A stretch of DNA of 64,000 bases from Chlorocebus sabaeus (GCF_047675955.1 NC_132909.1:44319931-44383930); one strand, 5' to 3'; numbered from the stretch's first letter, positions 23,964 through 35,142 are shown. A program made the numbers and translations. The notes: generated by a model from the sequence alone, not told the origin.

Positions 23964-24579
23964 CTCATACCCAATTTTCAAGCCCTGGCCACTCCCTGAA
24001 TATCTCTGAAAATCCTCTGATATCTCCTGGCTCCCTACTGCAAGACAATCTTGCCCCATACATACCCCAGAAGGCTGATCACCCCTCTGGACACAAACGT
24101 CCTGGGTTCCCCACGGCCCCTCTGGCAGACCAGACTCAATGCCCACAGACCTAAGTCTCAACGTGCCACTCAGCATCCTCAGGAACAGGCAGGGTCTTTG
24201 CCTCCTCTGTGCCCCAGCCCAGCCATCCCTCCTCCCTTCCTCACCCATCCCATGCATGTTCCATTCAGTACCAAATCACACAGCCAGGTTATCAGGCCAT
24301 TCCCTCCAGCACCAGCCCAGAGGTCCAAAACTCCACAGCACGTAAGTATCAATAACTTCATCATTTATCATGTTGACTGAAATTGTTGGCTCCTGGAAGC
24401 TCACCAACAAGAAAAAGCCTGAATTTCCTCCTTGGCCTGACCCGGGTGGCAGGCTAGAGGAGGAGCTGGGGTGGGAGGGTCTGGCTTTGCCCAATAGGAA
24501 AAGAGCAGGAGATCACACTCCCTAAGGCAGGTGTTCTTTCCCTTCGACAATTCAATACAATGCATGCATGCACATATCA

Positions 24580-24602
24580 TTAGTTACCGATGATAACTAA
24601 TT
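24580..24602. repeat. Short palindrome ATTAGTTA / TAACTAAT
   Basis: Two perfect 8-bp inverted arms around a 7-bp spacer in a small AT-rich island between GC-rich stretches. TAAT cores resemble homeodomain sites, but no function can be claimed. Confidence 0.4.
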
Positions 24603-25429
24603 GTCATGTAAACCTTGAGGTTCAAGCAATCCATATCAGGACTGGGCCATGGGGAAAGAGGGCCTCCCTCTGACAAAAGGGGTGAATTCTGTCCCCTTGT
24701 CTGAGGGCAAGACCTTTCTATAAGTCCTTTAGCCTGTTGGGGATGTGGATTTGGACCCCATGGGGATGGAAGGGATGAGAACTAAAGAAGAACCCTCTTT
24801 ACGTTCTTTATAAACCCCTGGAGTTCTCCCATCCACCTCAGGTTCCCTAGACCCACCCCAGCCCCTCAGGGGCCCTGGCACCCCCAGGCCCTTTCAGCTT
24901 CCCCATCTCAGGCTCCCAGATTCACCTGAGTCCCCCACCGAGAGCCTCCCACAGTCTCCACTCCTCCCAGGGCCCCTCAGCACGCTCTCAGGACCACCTT
25001 TAGCCACCTCGGGGCCCTTCGGCACCTCCCAGGAAGCCTTGGGCCTTAGCCCCTTCCTCAGAGCCCCCAAGACACCTTACCACCCTCAGACTGGCCATGG
25101 CCCCAGCTCAGGCCCTCTCTGCTGCCCAGGCCCTTTGACATCCCCAGTTGCCCCACGGCCCAACACAGTCAGGAGCCCCTCGGTTTCCCTTCAGACCCCC
25201 ACGATTCTCAGGCACCTAGGGTCGCTCGAGGGACGCCTCGAGACAGCCCCGCTCCAGCTACCTCCTTAGTAGCCCTCGGCTCCTCCAGTACCCCACGGCC
25301 CTGTGAAGTCCAAATTCTCAGCGAAAGACCCTCGAGCCGTGCCAGGCCTCCCCTTAACCCCTCAGGACGCCCAAGACTGCCCACAGGTGCCCTGGGCTCC
25401 AAGACAGGTGCAGGTCTATCCTGCGGGCC

Positions 25430-25700
25430 GGGTCTCACCTGTTCGGGCGCTCGGGACCGGGGCCCGCGCCGAAAGCACCTCCGCCACCAGCACCGCCGCT
25501 GCTACCGCCGGACTCCGCCATCTTTCCCCCGCCGTCGCGCGTTCGAGTGACGGGAGCCGCGCGCGCAGGCCCGGGAAACCGAGACGCGGGGGGCGGGGCG
25601 GGGCCAGGTCTGTGGAGGGGCGGGGCCGGGACCAGAAACCAAGGATTGGGGCAGGCCCGGAACCAGCGGGGCGTGGCCTACGGAGCGCCGGGGCGGGCCT
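25430..25700 (-). promoter_or_regulatory. KLHL26: KLHL26 promoter / CpG island
   Basis: CpG-dense sequence around the first coding exon, with no TATA box visible. GGGGCGGGGC boxes lie just upstream on the KLHL26 strand. The start codon is embedded in AAGATGGCGGAGTC on the minus strand, a good match to the YY1 motif often found at or just downstream of TSSs of housekeeping genes. The exact transcription start cannot be placed from sequence alone. Confidence 0.75.
25439..25521 (-). CDS. KLHL26: KLHL26 coding exon 1 (Kelch-like protein 26, N-terminus)
   Basis: The minus-strand ATG at 25521-25519 has a strong Kozak context (A at -3, G at +4). It opens a frame starting MAESGGSSGGAGGGGAFGAG and continuing GPGPERPN, which matches the Gly-rich N-terminus of human Kelch-like 26 as I recall it. 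The exon ends at CAG, followed by a consensus donor GTGAGA at 25438-25433, splitting a serine codon after two bases. KLHL family proteins pair a BTB domain (cullin-3 binding), a BACK domain and Kelch repeats (substrate binding) and act as ubiquitin-ligase adaptors. None of those domains is encoded here, as they lie in exons beyond the left edge. The substrate of KLHL26 is not well established. Only 27 codons are present, so identity rests on this match plus synteny with TMEM59L and CRLF1. Confidence 0.88.
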
Positions 25701-26330
25701 GGGATAAAGGGAGGGGCCTGCTATGCAGAGGGCGGGTCCAGGGCGGGGCCTGGGCTAGGGGTGCGGAATTGGGGCGGGGCCCTGGCGTGAGGGGCGGAAC
25801 CAAGTCTGAAATGGAGGCCTTTCTGGGCTGAGAGGGCGTGCTGTCTGTGGATAGGTGGGGCCGGGGCGGAGCCAGGACAAGTAGGTGCGGGATGGGGTTG
25901 GTCCCTGGGCTGAGGAGCGGGGCGGGGTCTGAAGAAGGGGCAGGCCCAGGGCAAGAGGAGGAGGGACAAGGGTCCGGCTTGCGGAGGAGGCGGGGCGCAG
26001 GCTGAAGGGCGGGGCCAGGTCTGAGAAGGGACAAGGTGGAGGTTAGGAATGCGGTGGGGGCGTGGTCGGGGAGGTAGATAGGAGAAGATGGGTCTGAGGA
26101 TGGGACGGGTCTGGGCAGGAGAGGGGAGGAATGTGAGGATAGGTGTGGTCAAGCGAAGAGAGGGCCTGGTCTGCGGAAGGGCGGGGCCTGAGGGGCGGAG
26201 CCTAATCTGATGGGGGTGGGGCCGGGCTAAGTGAACGGCAGATCTGAGGAGGGGCGGGGCACATGCAGGTGTTAAGGAGTGTCTGTGAGTCACCTGGGGC
26301 GCTGTCAGGCGTGCCCGGGGCGTTGGCTGG
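25570..26330. repeat. Degenerate G-rich repeat with many GC boxes upstream of KLHL26
   Basis: About 0.75 kb of loosely repeating words such as GAGGGGCGGGGCC, GGGCGGGGCCTGGG and GGTCTGAGGA, in irregular 30-60 bp steps. The plus strand is G-rich here. This gives a dense series of Sp1-type GC boxes just upstream of KLHL26. Repeat units are diverged, so it could be an old minisatellite. Confidence 0.6.
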
Positions 26331-26339
26331 GCGTGGTTA

Positions 26340-27880
26340 TACTTTGAGGCGTGAGAGCCACAGGGAAGAGAGCTATGGGTAGGGTGGGCGGTAGCGTGAG
26401 ATGGAGCATGGAGAAATGGGTCTCTGAGCTCTGAGAACCACACCCTCCCTCTCCCCACCCTGCACACCCGACTCCAGTCTTACCTCCTTCCCAGGCCTCT
26501 TTCAGGGGCGAAACTCACCCATGCCCAGGCCTCAGACTTCCAGCCCCTCATGGGCCCCCACCCTCCCCTGACATACTCTCTTCAGAGCCTCCACCCTCAG
26601 ACCCCAATCATCTGCCCTTAGGTTCCCAAGCCTCCTGCTTCATACATTCTGGCTTCTCATACTCTAAAACCCTCCACATCCAATTATCTCCCATCCTCTA
26701 CTCAAATCTCAACTCCCACTCCCCAAAATTCCTGCCCACAGATCCTTCAAACCTTACACCCCTAAAGTCTATTCCACCGGACCCTACACCCTCAGATCCC
26801 CAAGCACCAGCCCTCCCGACACACTGACCCTCAGCCTGGGCTCAAAGCCCTGCATCTATAGGTATCTAAAGCATCTAGAGCTCTTGGGGGCACCCCTCAC
26901 CCCCTCAACTCCGGTAGGGTCCAAGCTCCCAGGATCCCCTCTGTAGCTTGGAGCTCATTTATTCTTTTACCCTCCAAGTCAGAAAACTCTGACTTGTGCA
27001 GTCTCAGGCAGAGAGCAGGGATCCAGAAGGAGCTCAAAGCCCTCTCTCCAGTCAGTGCTAGAAGGTGGTGGCTATGGGGCTGGAGACCCCATAGAAAGAA
27101 GGAAGGGGCCTGCTTGGGTGGACTCTTGCAGTTGGACCACACTCAACCAGCATCTCCAACAGAGGGCCTGATACAATAGTAGGTGCCCAGTTGTTACACA
27201 AAATGCTCTCAGATGACCGTGTGCAAGTTGACAGATACCAAGTGCTGAAGGGAACTGCTAGCATCTCCAATACACAGTAAGCACTCCACAAATGTTGAAT
27301 GCACGCGTGCATGAGCAGCTCACGTTCCGGCAAGCTCTTCACACACACACACACACCCTCGCCTGCCCCAAGTCAGCACCACCGCGGAAGTCTTTGTTCC
27401 AGACGAACCACATGCAGGCATCAAACCTCACTCAGCAGCGACCTACAGCTGACACACCCGCCACAAATAACATCTGAAGTCAATGGTGTCCATATGCATA
27501 CACACTTCATAAACATCCAGATTTGACCCATATGTCAGACACACAGACACACAGCTGAAGATAAGAAAAAAGAGGTTCTCTGGGCTTCTGGCTGTGTGCA
27601 CACACAGTGTGCTGTAGACTCATTGCACTTTAGACACACTGTGTGATCTGTCCTCCAAGATCACATAGCACAGGGCAGCCAGTGCAATGTCCCTGGGCCA
27701 GGAGCGTGCCTAGAGGGTGGCCTGACAAAGAAAAATTAGGAAGAGGGAGAGGAGGGGGGAGGAGAATGGGTGGGAGGCAACACGAGGTGCTTCAGGTCCT
27801 GAGGGCTTTGGGGATCATTTTTGGGGTCCTCTGCATGAAATGAGAAGGGAGAGGGGGCTTGTAAGCAGTGGCAATGTAAT
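26340..27880. other. Intergenic stretch without a recognised gene
   Basis: 26.4-26.9 kb is C-rich with CTCAGACCCC-like words. 27.16-27.31 kb resembles MIR/L2 tails (GTAAGCACTCCACAAATGTTG). A short CA run lies at 27340-27356. No exon-like open frame with splice context is seen. Confidence 0.6.
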
Positions 27881-27888
27881 TGACACTG

Positions 27889-28363
27889 GGTTTTTGTTTT
27901 GTTTTTGAGAGGGAGTCTCTCTCTGTGGCCCACCCTGGAGTGCAGTGGTGCGATCTCGGCTCACTGCAACCTCCACCTCCCAGGTTCAAGCCATTCTCCT
28001 GCCTCATCCTCCCAAGTAGCTGGGATTACAGGCATGAGCCACCACGCCTGGCTAATTTTTTTTTTTTTTTTTTTTTTTTTTTTGAGTCGGAGTCTCACTT
28101 TGTCACCCAGGCTGGAGTGCTGTGGTACAATCTCGGCTCACTGCAACCTCTGCCTCCTAGGTTCAAGTGATTCTCCTGCCTCAGCCTCCCAAGTAGCTGG
28201 GACTACAGGCATGTGCCACTATGCCCAGCTAATTTTTGTATTTTTAATAGAGACAGGGTTTCACTATGTTGGCCAGGCTGATCTCGAACTCCTGACCTCA
28301 AGTGATCTGTCCGCCTCGGCCTCCCAAAGTGCCAGGATTATAGAGTGAACCACTGCACCCAGC
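27889..28363 (-). mobile_element. Two adjacent minus-strand Alus
   Basis: A truncated reverse Alu right arm (27893-28060) stops at GGCTAATTTT, where a second full reverse Alu with a long poly(T) begins. The outer flanks TTGACACTGGG and CTGACATTGGT suggest a shared target duplication. Confidence 0.85.
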
Positions 28364-29110
28364 TGACATTGGTTTTAATGGTGTCAATTTAACAGTGTTA
28401 CAGTGTCTGACTGTTTAACAGTATCTGACAATTGGGGGACAATATCTTGAATTTGGGACATGAGTTAGGAGGCATATAATCCAGGGAAAAATGGTAGGGC
28501 TCATCCCAGGGTGGTGGACATGGAGGGGTGGGAGGTAGTCCTAGCTGAGATGCACTTTGCAGGTGGGACCAAAAAGAGATGGAACAGATGGGATGTTGAG
28601 CGAGGCAGAGTGAGGCCAGTGACCTCTGCCACAGCTGTTGGCCTGAGCCCTAGTGGCCACTATCACTGGGATGCAACAGAGACAAGTGGGGGGACCTGGA
28701 GGGCCTACGCCGGTGACTGCACACGCTTATCCAATAATGCTGACCTGTGGTCTGGTAGAGCTGGCAGGCAGGAACACAGCAGGCAGCGTCCACAGGCCTG
28801 GCCACCATCTGGCCCACAGCTGACATGGCTTTCCTGGAGGCAGGGGCCACGCCACCTGCTCTCCCACTCCAGACCAGCTGCAAGGCTCACATTCCCAGGT
28901 CAGAGCTTGGAGGCCGCCCTTATAATCCCCAGGTGTTATGGAGGAGGAAAGTGAAGCCTTGGGGGAAGGCTTCGAGTTCCTGTGGTTTTAGGCTGGGGAC
29001 AGTGTCTACCCTGTCGGGTGGTCACCACAGAGTGGTCCTGGGGCAAGCTCAAGGTCCCCCGACACCAACTCCCTGTCCTCAGGCCTGTTTGATTTTTCTC
29101 CTAACAAACT
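28364..29110. other. Single-copy-looking intergenic sequence
   Basis: No gene, RNA or nameable repeat seen. Open frames here have no recognisable domain. Confidence 0.5.
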
Positions 29111-29112
29111 CT

Positions 29113-29402
29113 GTTTTTTTGTGACGGAGTCTTGCTCTGGCACCAGGCTGGAGGGCAGTGGCACAATCTTGGCTCGCCACAACCTCCGCCTCCCAGGTTC
29201 AAGCAATTCTCCTGCCTCAGCCTCCCAAGTAGCTGGGATTACAGGCATGCACTACCACACCTGGCTAATTTTTGTATTTTTAGTAGAGACGGGGATTCAC
29301 TATGTTGGCCAGGCTGGTCTTGGATTCCCGACCTCACATGATCCGCCCTCCTCAGCCTCCCAAGGTGTTGGGATTACAGGTGTGAGCCACCGCGCCTGGC
29401 CC
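29113..29402 (-). mobile_element. Alu (minus)
   Basis: Full-length reverse Alu from GTGACGGAGTCTTGCTCTGG to GAGCCACCGCGCCTGGCC. Confidence 0.92.
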
Positions 29403-29574
29403 TAAATTATTTTTAATGGAGGCAGCACCTCCTTTCAGGATCATGAGTGGGGCTTGCTGAAAACACCATGATCTCTTTCTGTCACCCCAGCCAGCAGCCT
29501 CCTGCACCTCCTTGAAGTCATGAATGCACGGGCCCCACCTTCTTTTTTTATGTTTGATTTATTTATTTAAATTT

Positions 29575-30587
29575 TTATTGTTTTTGTTTTGTTTTGTTTT
29601 TTTGAGACAGAGTCTCACTCTGTCACCCAGGCTGGAGTTCTGTGGTGCAATCTCGTATCACTGCAACCTTGACCTCCTGGGTTCAAGTGATTCTCCTGCC
29701 TCACCCTCCCAAGTTGCTGGAATTACAGTTGCCCACCACCAGGCCTGGCTGATTTTTGTGTTTTTAGTAGAGACAGAGTTTCATTATGTTGGCCAGGCTG
29801 GTCTCAAACTCCCAACCTCAGGTGATCTGCCCACCTCGGCCTCCCAAAGTGCTGGGATTAGAGGCATGAGCCACCTTGCCTGGCTACCTTCTTTTTTATG
29901 TTTTATTTATCTGTTTTCTTAAAAGACAGGGTCTTGGCAGGGTGCGGTGGCTTACGCCTCTGATCCCAGCACTTTGGGAGGCCGAGGCAGGCAGATCACG
30001 AGGTCAGGAGATCGAGACCATCCTGGCTAACATGGTGAAACCCCATCTCTACTAAAACAGACAAAAAATTAGCCGGGTGTGGTGGTGTCCCAGCTACTTG
30101 GGAGGCTGAGGCAGGAGAATGGCGTGAACCCAGGAGGCGGAGCTTGCAGTGAGCCGAGATCACAGCACTTCACTCCAGCCTGGGTGACAGAGCAAGACTC
30201 CGTCTCAAAAAAATAAAAATAAAAATAAAATAAATAAGTAAATAAATAAAAATACAAAATTAGCCGGGCGTAGTGGCGCATGCCTGTAATCCCAGCTACT
30301 CAGGAGGCTGAGGCAGGAGAATCTCTCGAACCCAGGAGGCGGAGGTTTCAGTGAGCCAAGATCACGCCATTGCACTCCAGCTTGGGCAACAAGAGCAAAA
30401 CTCTGGCGCAAAAAAAAAAAAAAGACAGGGTCTTCATCTTGCTCTGTCACCTAGGCTGAGTGCAGTGGCACGATCATAGCTGACTGTAACCTCCAATTCC
30501 TGGGCTCAAGTCATACTCCCTCTTCAGCTTCCTGAGTAGCTGGAACTATAAGGCACGTGCCACCATGCCTTTCTAATTTTATTATTT

Positions 30588-30626
<39 letters not shown>

Positions 30627-30922
30627 TTTTGAGACAGGGTCTCACTCTGTCACCCAGGCTGGAGTGCAGTGGTGCAATCTCAGTTCACTACAGCCTTGAC
30701 TTCCTGGGCTCAAGTGATCCTGCCACCTCACTCTCCCGAGTAGCTGAGACCACAGGCATGGGCCACCACACCCAGCTAATTTTTGCTTTTTTTTTTTTTT
30801 TTTGTAGAGTTGGGGTTTCACCATGTTGCCCAGGCTGTTCTTGAGCTTCTGAGCTCAAGCAATCTGTCCACCTCAGCCTCCTAAAGTGCTGGAATTACAA
30901 GCATGAGCCACCACGCCAGGCC

Positions 30923-30957
<35 letters not shown>

Positions 30958-31400
30958 TTTTAGAGATAAGGTCTCGCTCTGTTGCCCAGGTTGGAGTTCA
31001 GTGGCACAATCATAACTCACCGCAGCCTTGATCTCCTGGGTCAAATGAGCCTCGTACCTCAGCCTCTGGAGTAGCTGGGACCACAGGTGTGTGCCAGTAC
31101 ACCTGGCTAATTTTGTAAAAAAAATTTTGGGCCGGGTGCGGTGGCTCACGCCTGTAATCCCAGCACTTTGGGAGGCCGAGGCGGGCGGATCACAAGGTCA
31201 GGAGATCGAGACCATGGTGAAACCCCGTCTCTACTAAAAAATAGAAAAAAATTAGCCGGGCGCAGTGGCGGGCGCCTGTAGTCCCAGCTACTGGGGAGGC
31301 TGAGGTAGGAGAATGGCGTGAACCCGGGAGGCGGAGCTTGCAGTGAGCCAAGATCGCGCCACTGCACTCCAGCCTGGGCGACAGAGCGAGACTCCGCCTC

Positions 31401-31431
<31 letters not shown>

Positions 31432-31860
31432 GGGCCAGACGCGGTGGCTCAAGCCTGTAATCCCAGCACTTTGGGAGGCCGAGCCGGGCGGATCATGAGG
31501 TCAGGAGATCGAGACCATCCTGGCTAACCTGGTGAAACCCTGTCTCTACTAAAAAATACAAAAAAAACTAGCCGGGCGAGGTGGCGGGCGCCTGTAGTCC
31601 CAGCTACTCCAGAGGCTGAGGCAGGAGAATGGCGTAAACCCAGGAGGCGGAGCTTGCAGTGAGCTGAGATCCGGCCACTGCACTCCAGCCTGGGCGACAG
31701 AGCGAGACTCCATCCAAAATTAAAAAAAAAAAAAATTTGGTAGAGACGGTCTTACTATATTGTTCAGGCTGGTCTCGAACTCCAGGCCTCAAGTGATTCT
31801 CCCACCTCAACCTCCGAAAGTACTGTGATCACAGGTGTGAGCCACCACACCTAGTGTATA
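29575..31860. mobile_element. Dense Alu cluster with TTTA microsatellites
   Basis: In order: a minus Alu (about 29600-29886), a plus Alu (29936-30215), a plus Alu right arm (30250-30425), a minus Alu fragment (30425-30580), a minus Alu (30631-30922), and a minus old Alu from 30960. The last is split by two plus-strand young AluYs (31128-31425 and 31433-31728) and resumes at 31735-31858. The repeated AAAATTTTGGG words at the junctions fit target duplications. The second AluY has the GATCCGGCCACTG variant. Confidence 0.82.
30588..30631. repeat. (TTTA)n microsatellite
   Basis: About eleven TTTA units at the tail of a reverse Alu. A second similar run of about nine units is at 30923-30960. Confidence 0.92.
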
Positions 31861-31980
31861 TCTTGATTATAGGGGTATCTTAAGAGGATTACATTTGCCA
31901 AAACTCATTGAACTGGGCATTTAAAATGGGTGTGCCATTGGATATAAATTATGTCTTATTAAAGCTGATTTACTAAAAAA
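31859..31980 (+). mobile_element. L1M 3' tail fragment
   Basis: AACTCATTGAACTGGGCATT, then AAAATGGGTGTGCCATTGGA and a TTATGTCTTATTAAAGCTGA end match the terminal part of old L1M elements. Only about 120 bp remain. Confidence 0.65.
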
Positions 31981-31984
31981 AACT

Positions 31985-32860
31985 CAGGCCAGTTGCAGTG
32001 GCTCAAGACTGTAATCCCAGCACTTTGGGAGGCCGAGGCAGGAGGATCACTTGAGTCCAGGAGTTTGAGACCTGCCATGGCAACATAGAGAGATCCCAAC
32101 CCAATAGAAAAACAAAAAAAGGTGAAATCCACCCAATGTGATAGAACTAGGACTACCTCTTGGGGGGTGACCAACTGGGATCCCCCAGCTCTGGGGACTA
32201 GGGTGCTGAGAGGCTGCTGGGGATTCAACTGTCAGCCCATCCGACAAGATCTTGACCTTAGCCGGGCATGGTGGCTCGTACCTGTAATCCTAGCACTTTG
32301 GGAGGCCGAGGCAGGCGGATCACTTGAGGTCAGGAGTTCGACATCAGCCTGGCCAACATGGTGAAACCCCATCTCTACTAAAAATACAAAAATCAGCCAA
32401 GCGTGGTGACGCATGCCTGTAATCCCAGCTATTCGGGAGGCTGAGGCAGGAGAATTGCTTGAACCCAGGAGGTGGAGGTTGCAGTGAGCCAAGATCTCGC
32501 TACTTCACTCCAGCATGGGCAATAGATACTCCGTCTAAAAAAAAAAAAAAAAAACCGCCCGGGCGCGGTGGCTCAAGCCTGTAATCCCAGCACTTTGGGA
32601 GGCCGAGACGGGCGGATCACGAGGTCAGGAGATCAAGACCATCCTGGCTACCCAGTGAAACCCCGTCTCTACTAAAAAATACAAAAAATCTAGCCGGGCG
32701 AGGTGGCGGGCGCCTGTAGTCCCAGCTACTCGGGAGGCTGAGGCAGGAGAATGGTGTGAACCCGGGAGGCGGAGCTTGCAGTGAGCTGAGATCCGGCCAC
32801 TGCACTCCAGCCTGGGCGACAGAGCGAAACTCCGCCTCAAAAAAAAAAAAAAAAAACCCT
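31985..32860 (+). mobile_element. Three plus-strand Alu elements
   Basis: An Alu left monomer at 31985-32115, a full Alu at about 32260-32545, and a young AluY at about 32553-32860 carrying GATCCGGCCACTG. Flanking CTTGACCT words before and after the last two suggest that they were inserted one into the other's tail. Confidence 0.85.
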
Positions 32861-33094
32861 TGACCTCATGTTCCAAGATATTCTGAAAGGTACATTCTCA
32901 TGGGAAAGACAAATCTGAGATACATAATTGATAAATGACCAAGGCCATTTCAGATGGCAATAACTGCCTTGAAGGCAATGAGCTGAGAGTGATCAAGTGT
33001 GTGTTGGGTGAGGGAGTACTGCTTCAGCCAGGAGATCAGGGAGAGCCTCCCTGAAGAGGTGATGATGTCCCAGCTTCAGTAAAAGCAGGGGACA

Positions 33095-33157
33095 GAATGT
33101 TCTAGAATATTCCAGGACATTCCAGAACGTTGTGCAAAGTTCCATAATATTCTGAGA
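33095..33157. promoter_or_regulatory. Phased array of heat-shock-element-like pentamers
   Basis: GAA/TTC half-sites alternate at exact 5-bp spacing. GAA is at 33095, 33105 and 33125, and TTC is at 33100, 33110, 33120, 33140 and 33150. One-mismatch half-sites fill positions 33115, 33130, 33135, 33145 and 33155. The first four, GAATGTTCTAGAATATTC, form a perfect nGAAnnTTC tetramer. HSF1 trimers are known to bind three or more such alternating pentamers. The site is intergenic, about 7.6 kb upstream of the KLHL26 start and 8 kb past the TMEM59L 3' end. Use in cells is inference. Confidence 0.55.
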
Positions 33158-33159
33158 GG

Positions 33160-34140
33160 ACATAATGTGAAGAACCTAAGCCCAGTGCCAGGAAAAGCTC
33201 AAGGGATAGAGATGAGGCTGCACTGGCTCGGAGGAAGTGGGCAAGGCAGAGCAAGGATGCAGAGTGTCGACAAAGATGTATTGAGAGCAGCCTCCTTGGT
33301 GTGTGGGACACAGCTGTGACCGAGACGCCTAGCGCGTCGCATCTGGCAGAGGGAACATTTATTAAACCAATCATCGCACAAGCAAACAAGCCATCACTTA
33401 ATTGTCACCATGATAAAAGCTGAGGCTGAGCCAGGAGGTCAGGCTGAAGAGTTGGCCAGAAGGAGCAAAGAGGGCACAGCCTCTAGGCAGAGGGAACAGC
33501 CTGGATGGGGGCCCTGAGGAAGGAGAGTGTGCCAGGAGTTGTGTGGAGTCCAGCAGGGACCTGAAGTCTCCTCTTTGTGCCCCAGGAAAAGACATCCCCA
33601 TCCTACCCCCCAAGTGTTTACAGAATGTCCCCTGCGTGCCAGCTGGATGCTGGGGACACCCTCTCCCCATCTCTTCCCGGTGGATTGCCACCCCTGGGCT
33701 AAGAAACTCAGGGCTGTCACTAGGGAACCAAGTTGCCATGGCAACCCTGTGCTACCATTGCCATGACGCCAGCCACCCACCCACCCACCACCAGGTCTGT
33801 GTGCAGCTCAGGATGAAAATGGAGGGAGGGGCAGGGCTCTAGGACAGAAGAGGAAATTGAAGCTCGGAGACAGAGCTGCGGTGAGTCTGGCCTTCAGCCA
33901 CATGGTCAAAGGGGCCTTTCTCTCCTGGGAGTCAGGATAGGGTCAGGGGTTGGTTACTGGGCAGAGCAGCCCTAAGGCCTCTGCATGGCATGCAGGGTTC
34001 TCTCCCAGACACCTTTGTTGGGTCATTCCTCTGCGATCTGCGTTTATGGGTGCTGGGATCACAGCTGACCCAGCCCTGCCCTCCCAGTGAGCCCAGTATT
34101 GAGTGATGTAGGAGGCAGAAAATGAACCCTTAAAGAAGTA
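33160..34140. other. Intergenic stretch, partly ancient interspersed repeat
   Basis: Phrases such as AGGGAACAGCCTGG and GAGTGTGCCAGGAGTT resemble an old interspersed repeat that also seems to occur at 36220-36640 and 52650-53270. I cannot name the family with confidence. No gene seen. Confidence 0.4.
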
Positions 34141-34146
34141 AATAGG

Positions 34147-34440
34147 TTGAGCACAGTGGCTCACGCCTGTAATCCCAACACTTTGGGAGGCTGAGGTAGG
34201 TAGACCACAAAGTCAGGAGTTCAAGACCAGTCTGGCCAACATGGTGAAACCTTGTCTCTACTAAAAATACAAAAAATTAGCCTGACGTGGTGGCAGACGC
34301 CTGTAATTCCAGCTACTTGGGAGGCTGAGGCAGAAGAATCACTTGAATCTGACAGGCGGAGGTTACATTGAGCCGAGATTGTGCCACTGCACTCCAACCT
34401 GGGCAACAAGAGCAAGACTTGGTCTCAAAAAAAAAAAAGA
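34147..34440 (+). mobile_element. Alu (plus)
   Basis: Full-length Alu beginning GTTGAGCACAGTGGCTCACG and ending in an A-rich tail followed by AGAGAGAGAAAG. Confidence 0.9.
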
Positions 34441-34554
34441 GAGAGAGAAAGGGTTGAAGACATTGTAGGCAAACACAGACACCCCAGGACGCCTCTGACA
34501 CACCTACATGCACAGACAGATCTAACACACACACACGCACACACCCACACAATG

Positions 34555-34785
34555 CTTTTCCTTCCACCTGGGATACCCTCCCTTCTCCCCAGATCATATT
34601 CATCTCTCAAAACCCAACTTGACTGCCATCTCCTCCAGGCAGCCATCACTCACCACCTGGTTGGAAGGGACTCCCCTCCCACTTCCACACACCTATGGAG
34701 CTCACTGTTTGTGCCCATACCACCTGGCATGACTCATTCTACATTTGTGAGGCATCCACTCTAGACCTAATCCTAGGCTGGTCAC
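34555..34785 (+). mobile_element. L2 3' fragment
   Basis: CCTGGGATACCCTCCCTTCT, then CCCAACTTGACTGCCATCTC and CCTCCAGGCAGCCATCACTC, follow the order of the L2 3' end, with moderate divergence. Confidence 0.6.
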
Positions 34786-34805
34786 AGGATTCAAGAAGTG
34801 ATCAA

Positions 34806-35099
34806 GGCCAGGCCCAGTGGCTCACACCTGTAATCCCAGCACTTTGGGAGGCCAAAAAGGGCAGATCGCCTGAGGTCGGGAGTTTGAGACCAGCCTGGCC
34901 AACATGGCAAAACCCCATCTCTACTAAAAATACAAAAATTAGCCGGGCGTGGTGGCTCACTCCTGTAGCCTCAGCTACTCGGGAGGCTGAGGCAGGAGAA
35001 TCACTTGAACCCAGGAGACGGGGCTTGCAGTGAGCTGAGATCACGTCACTGCACTCCAGCCTGAGCGACAGAGCAAGAATTTGTCTCAAAAAAAAAAAA
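34806..35099 (+). mobile_element. Alu (plus), with target-site duplication
   Basis: Full-length Alu flanked by AAGTGATCAA before and AAGTGATCAA after the tail. Confidence 0.9.
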
Positions 35100-35142
35100 A
35101 GTGATCAACTACACACAGCTGTGAAAAGAGCAAACAAAAACA

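Larger units (their letters stand above)
1..25438 (-). other. KLHL26: KLHL26 intron 1 (partial, runs off left edge)
   Basis: Everything left of the KLHL26 exon 1 donor is read as its first intron, because the second coding exon (start of the BTB domain) is not visible on the minus strand here. The intron is therefore at least 25.4 kb. Stretches with no gene and no repeat that I can name are 1-2640, 3650-4460, 5265-6400, 10260-13715, 14020-14360, 14580-15660, 15985-16250, 16570-17600 and 23985-25430. The open frames in them lack recognisable domains, splice context or homology and look like chance GC-rich frames. That the intron continues past the left edge is inferred from the human gene layout, where intron 1 is long. 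Confidence 0.8.

Noticed and set aside
1..25438. A second KLHL26 exon (BTB domain start) in the window
   Set aside because: No minus-strand frame here resembles the BTB sequence expected in exon 2. It must lie beyond the left edge.
32100..33000. Many 60-150 residue frames with phrases such as SPRLECSGAISAHCNLRLPGSS
   Set aside because: Classic Alu translations, repeated at nearly every Alu in the window.
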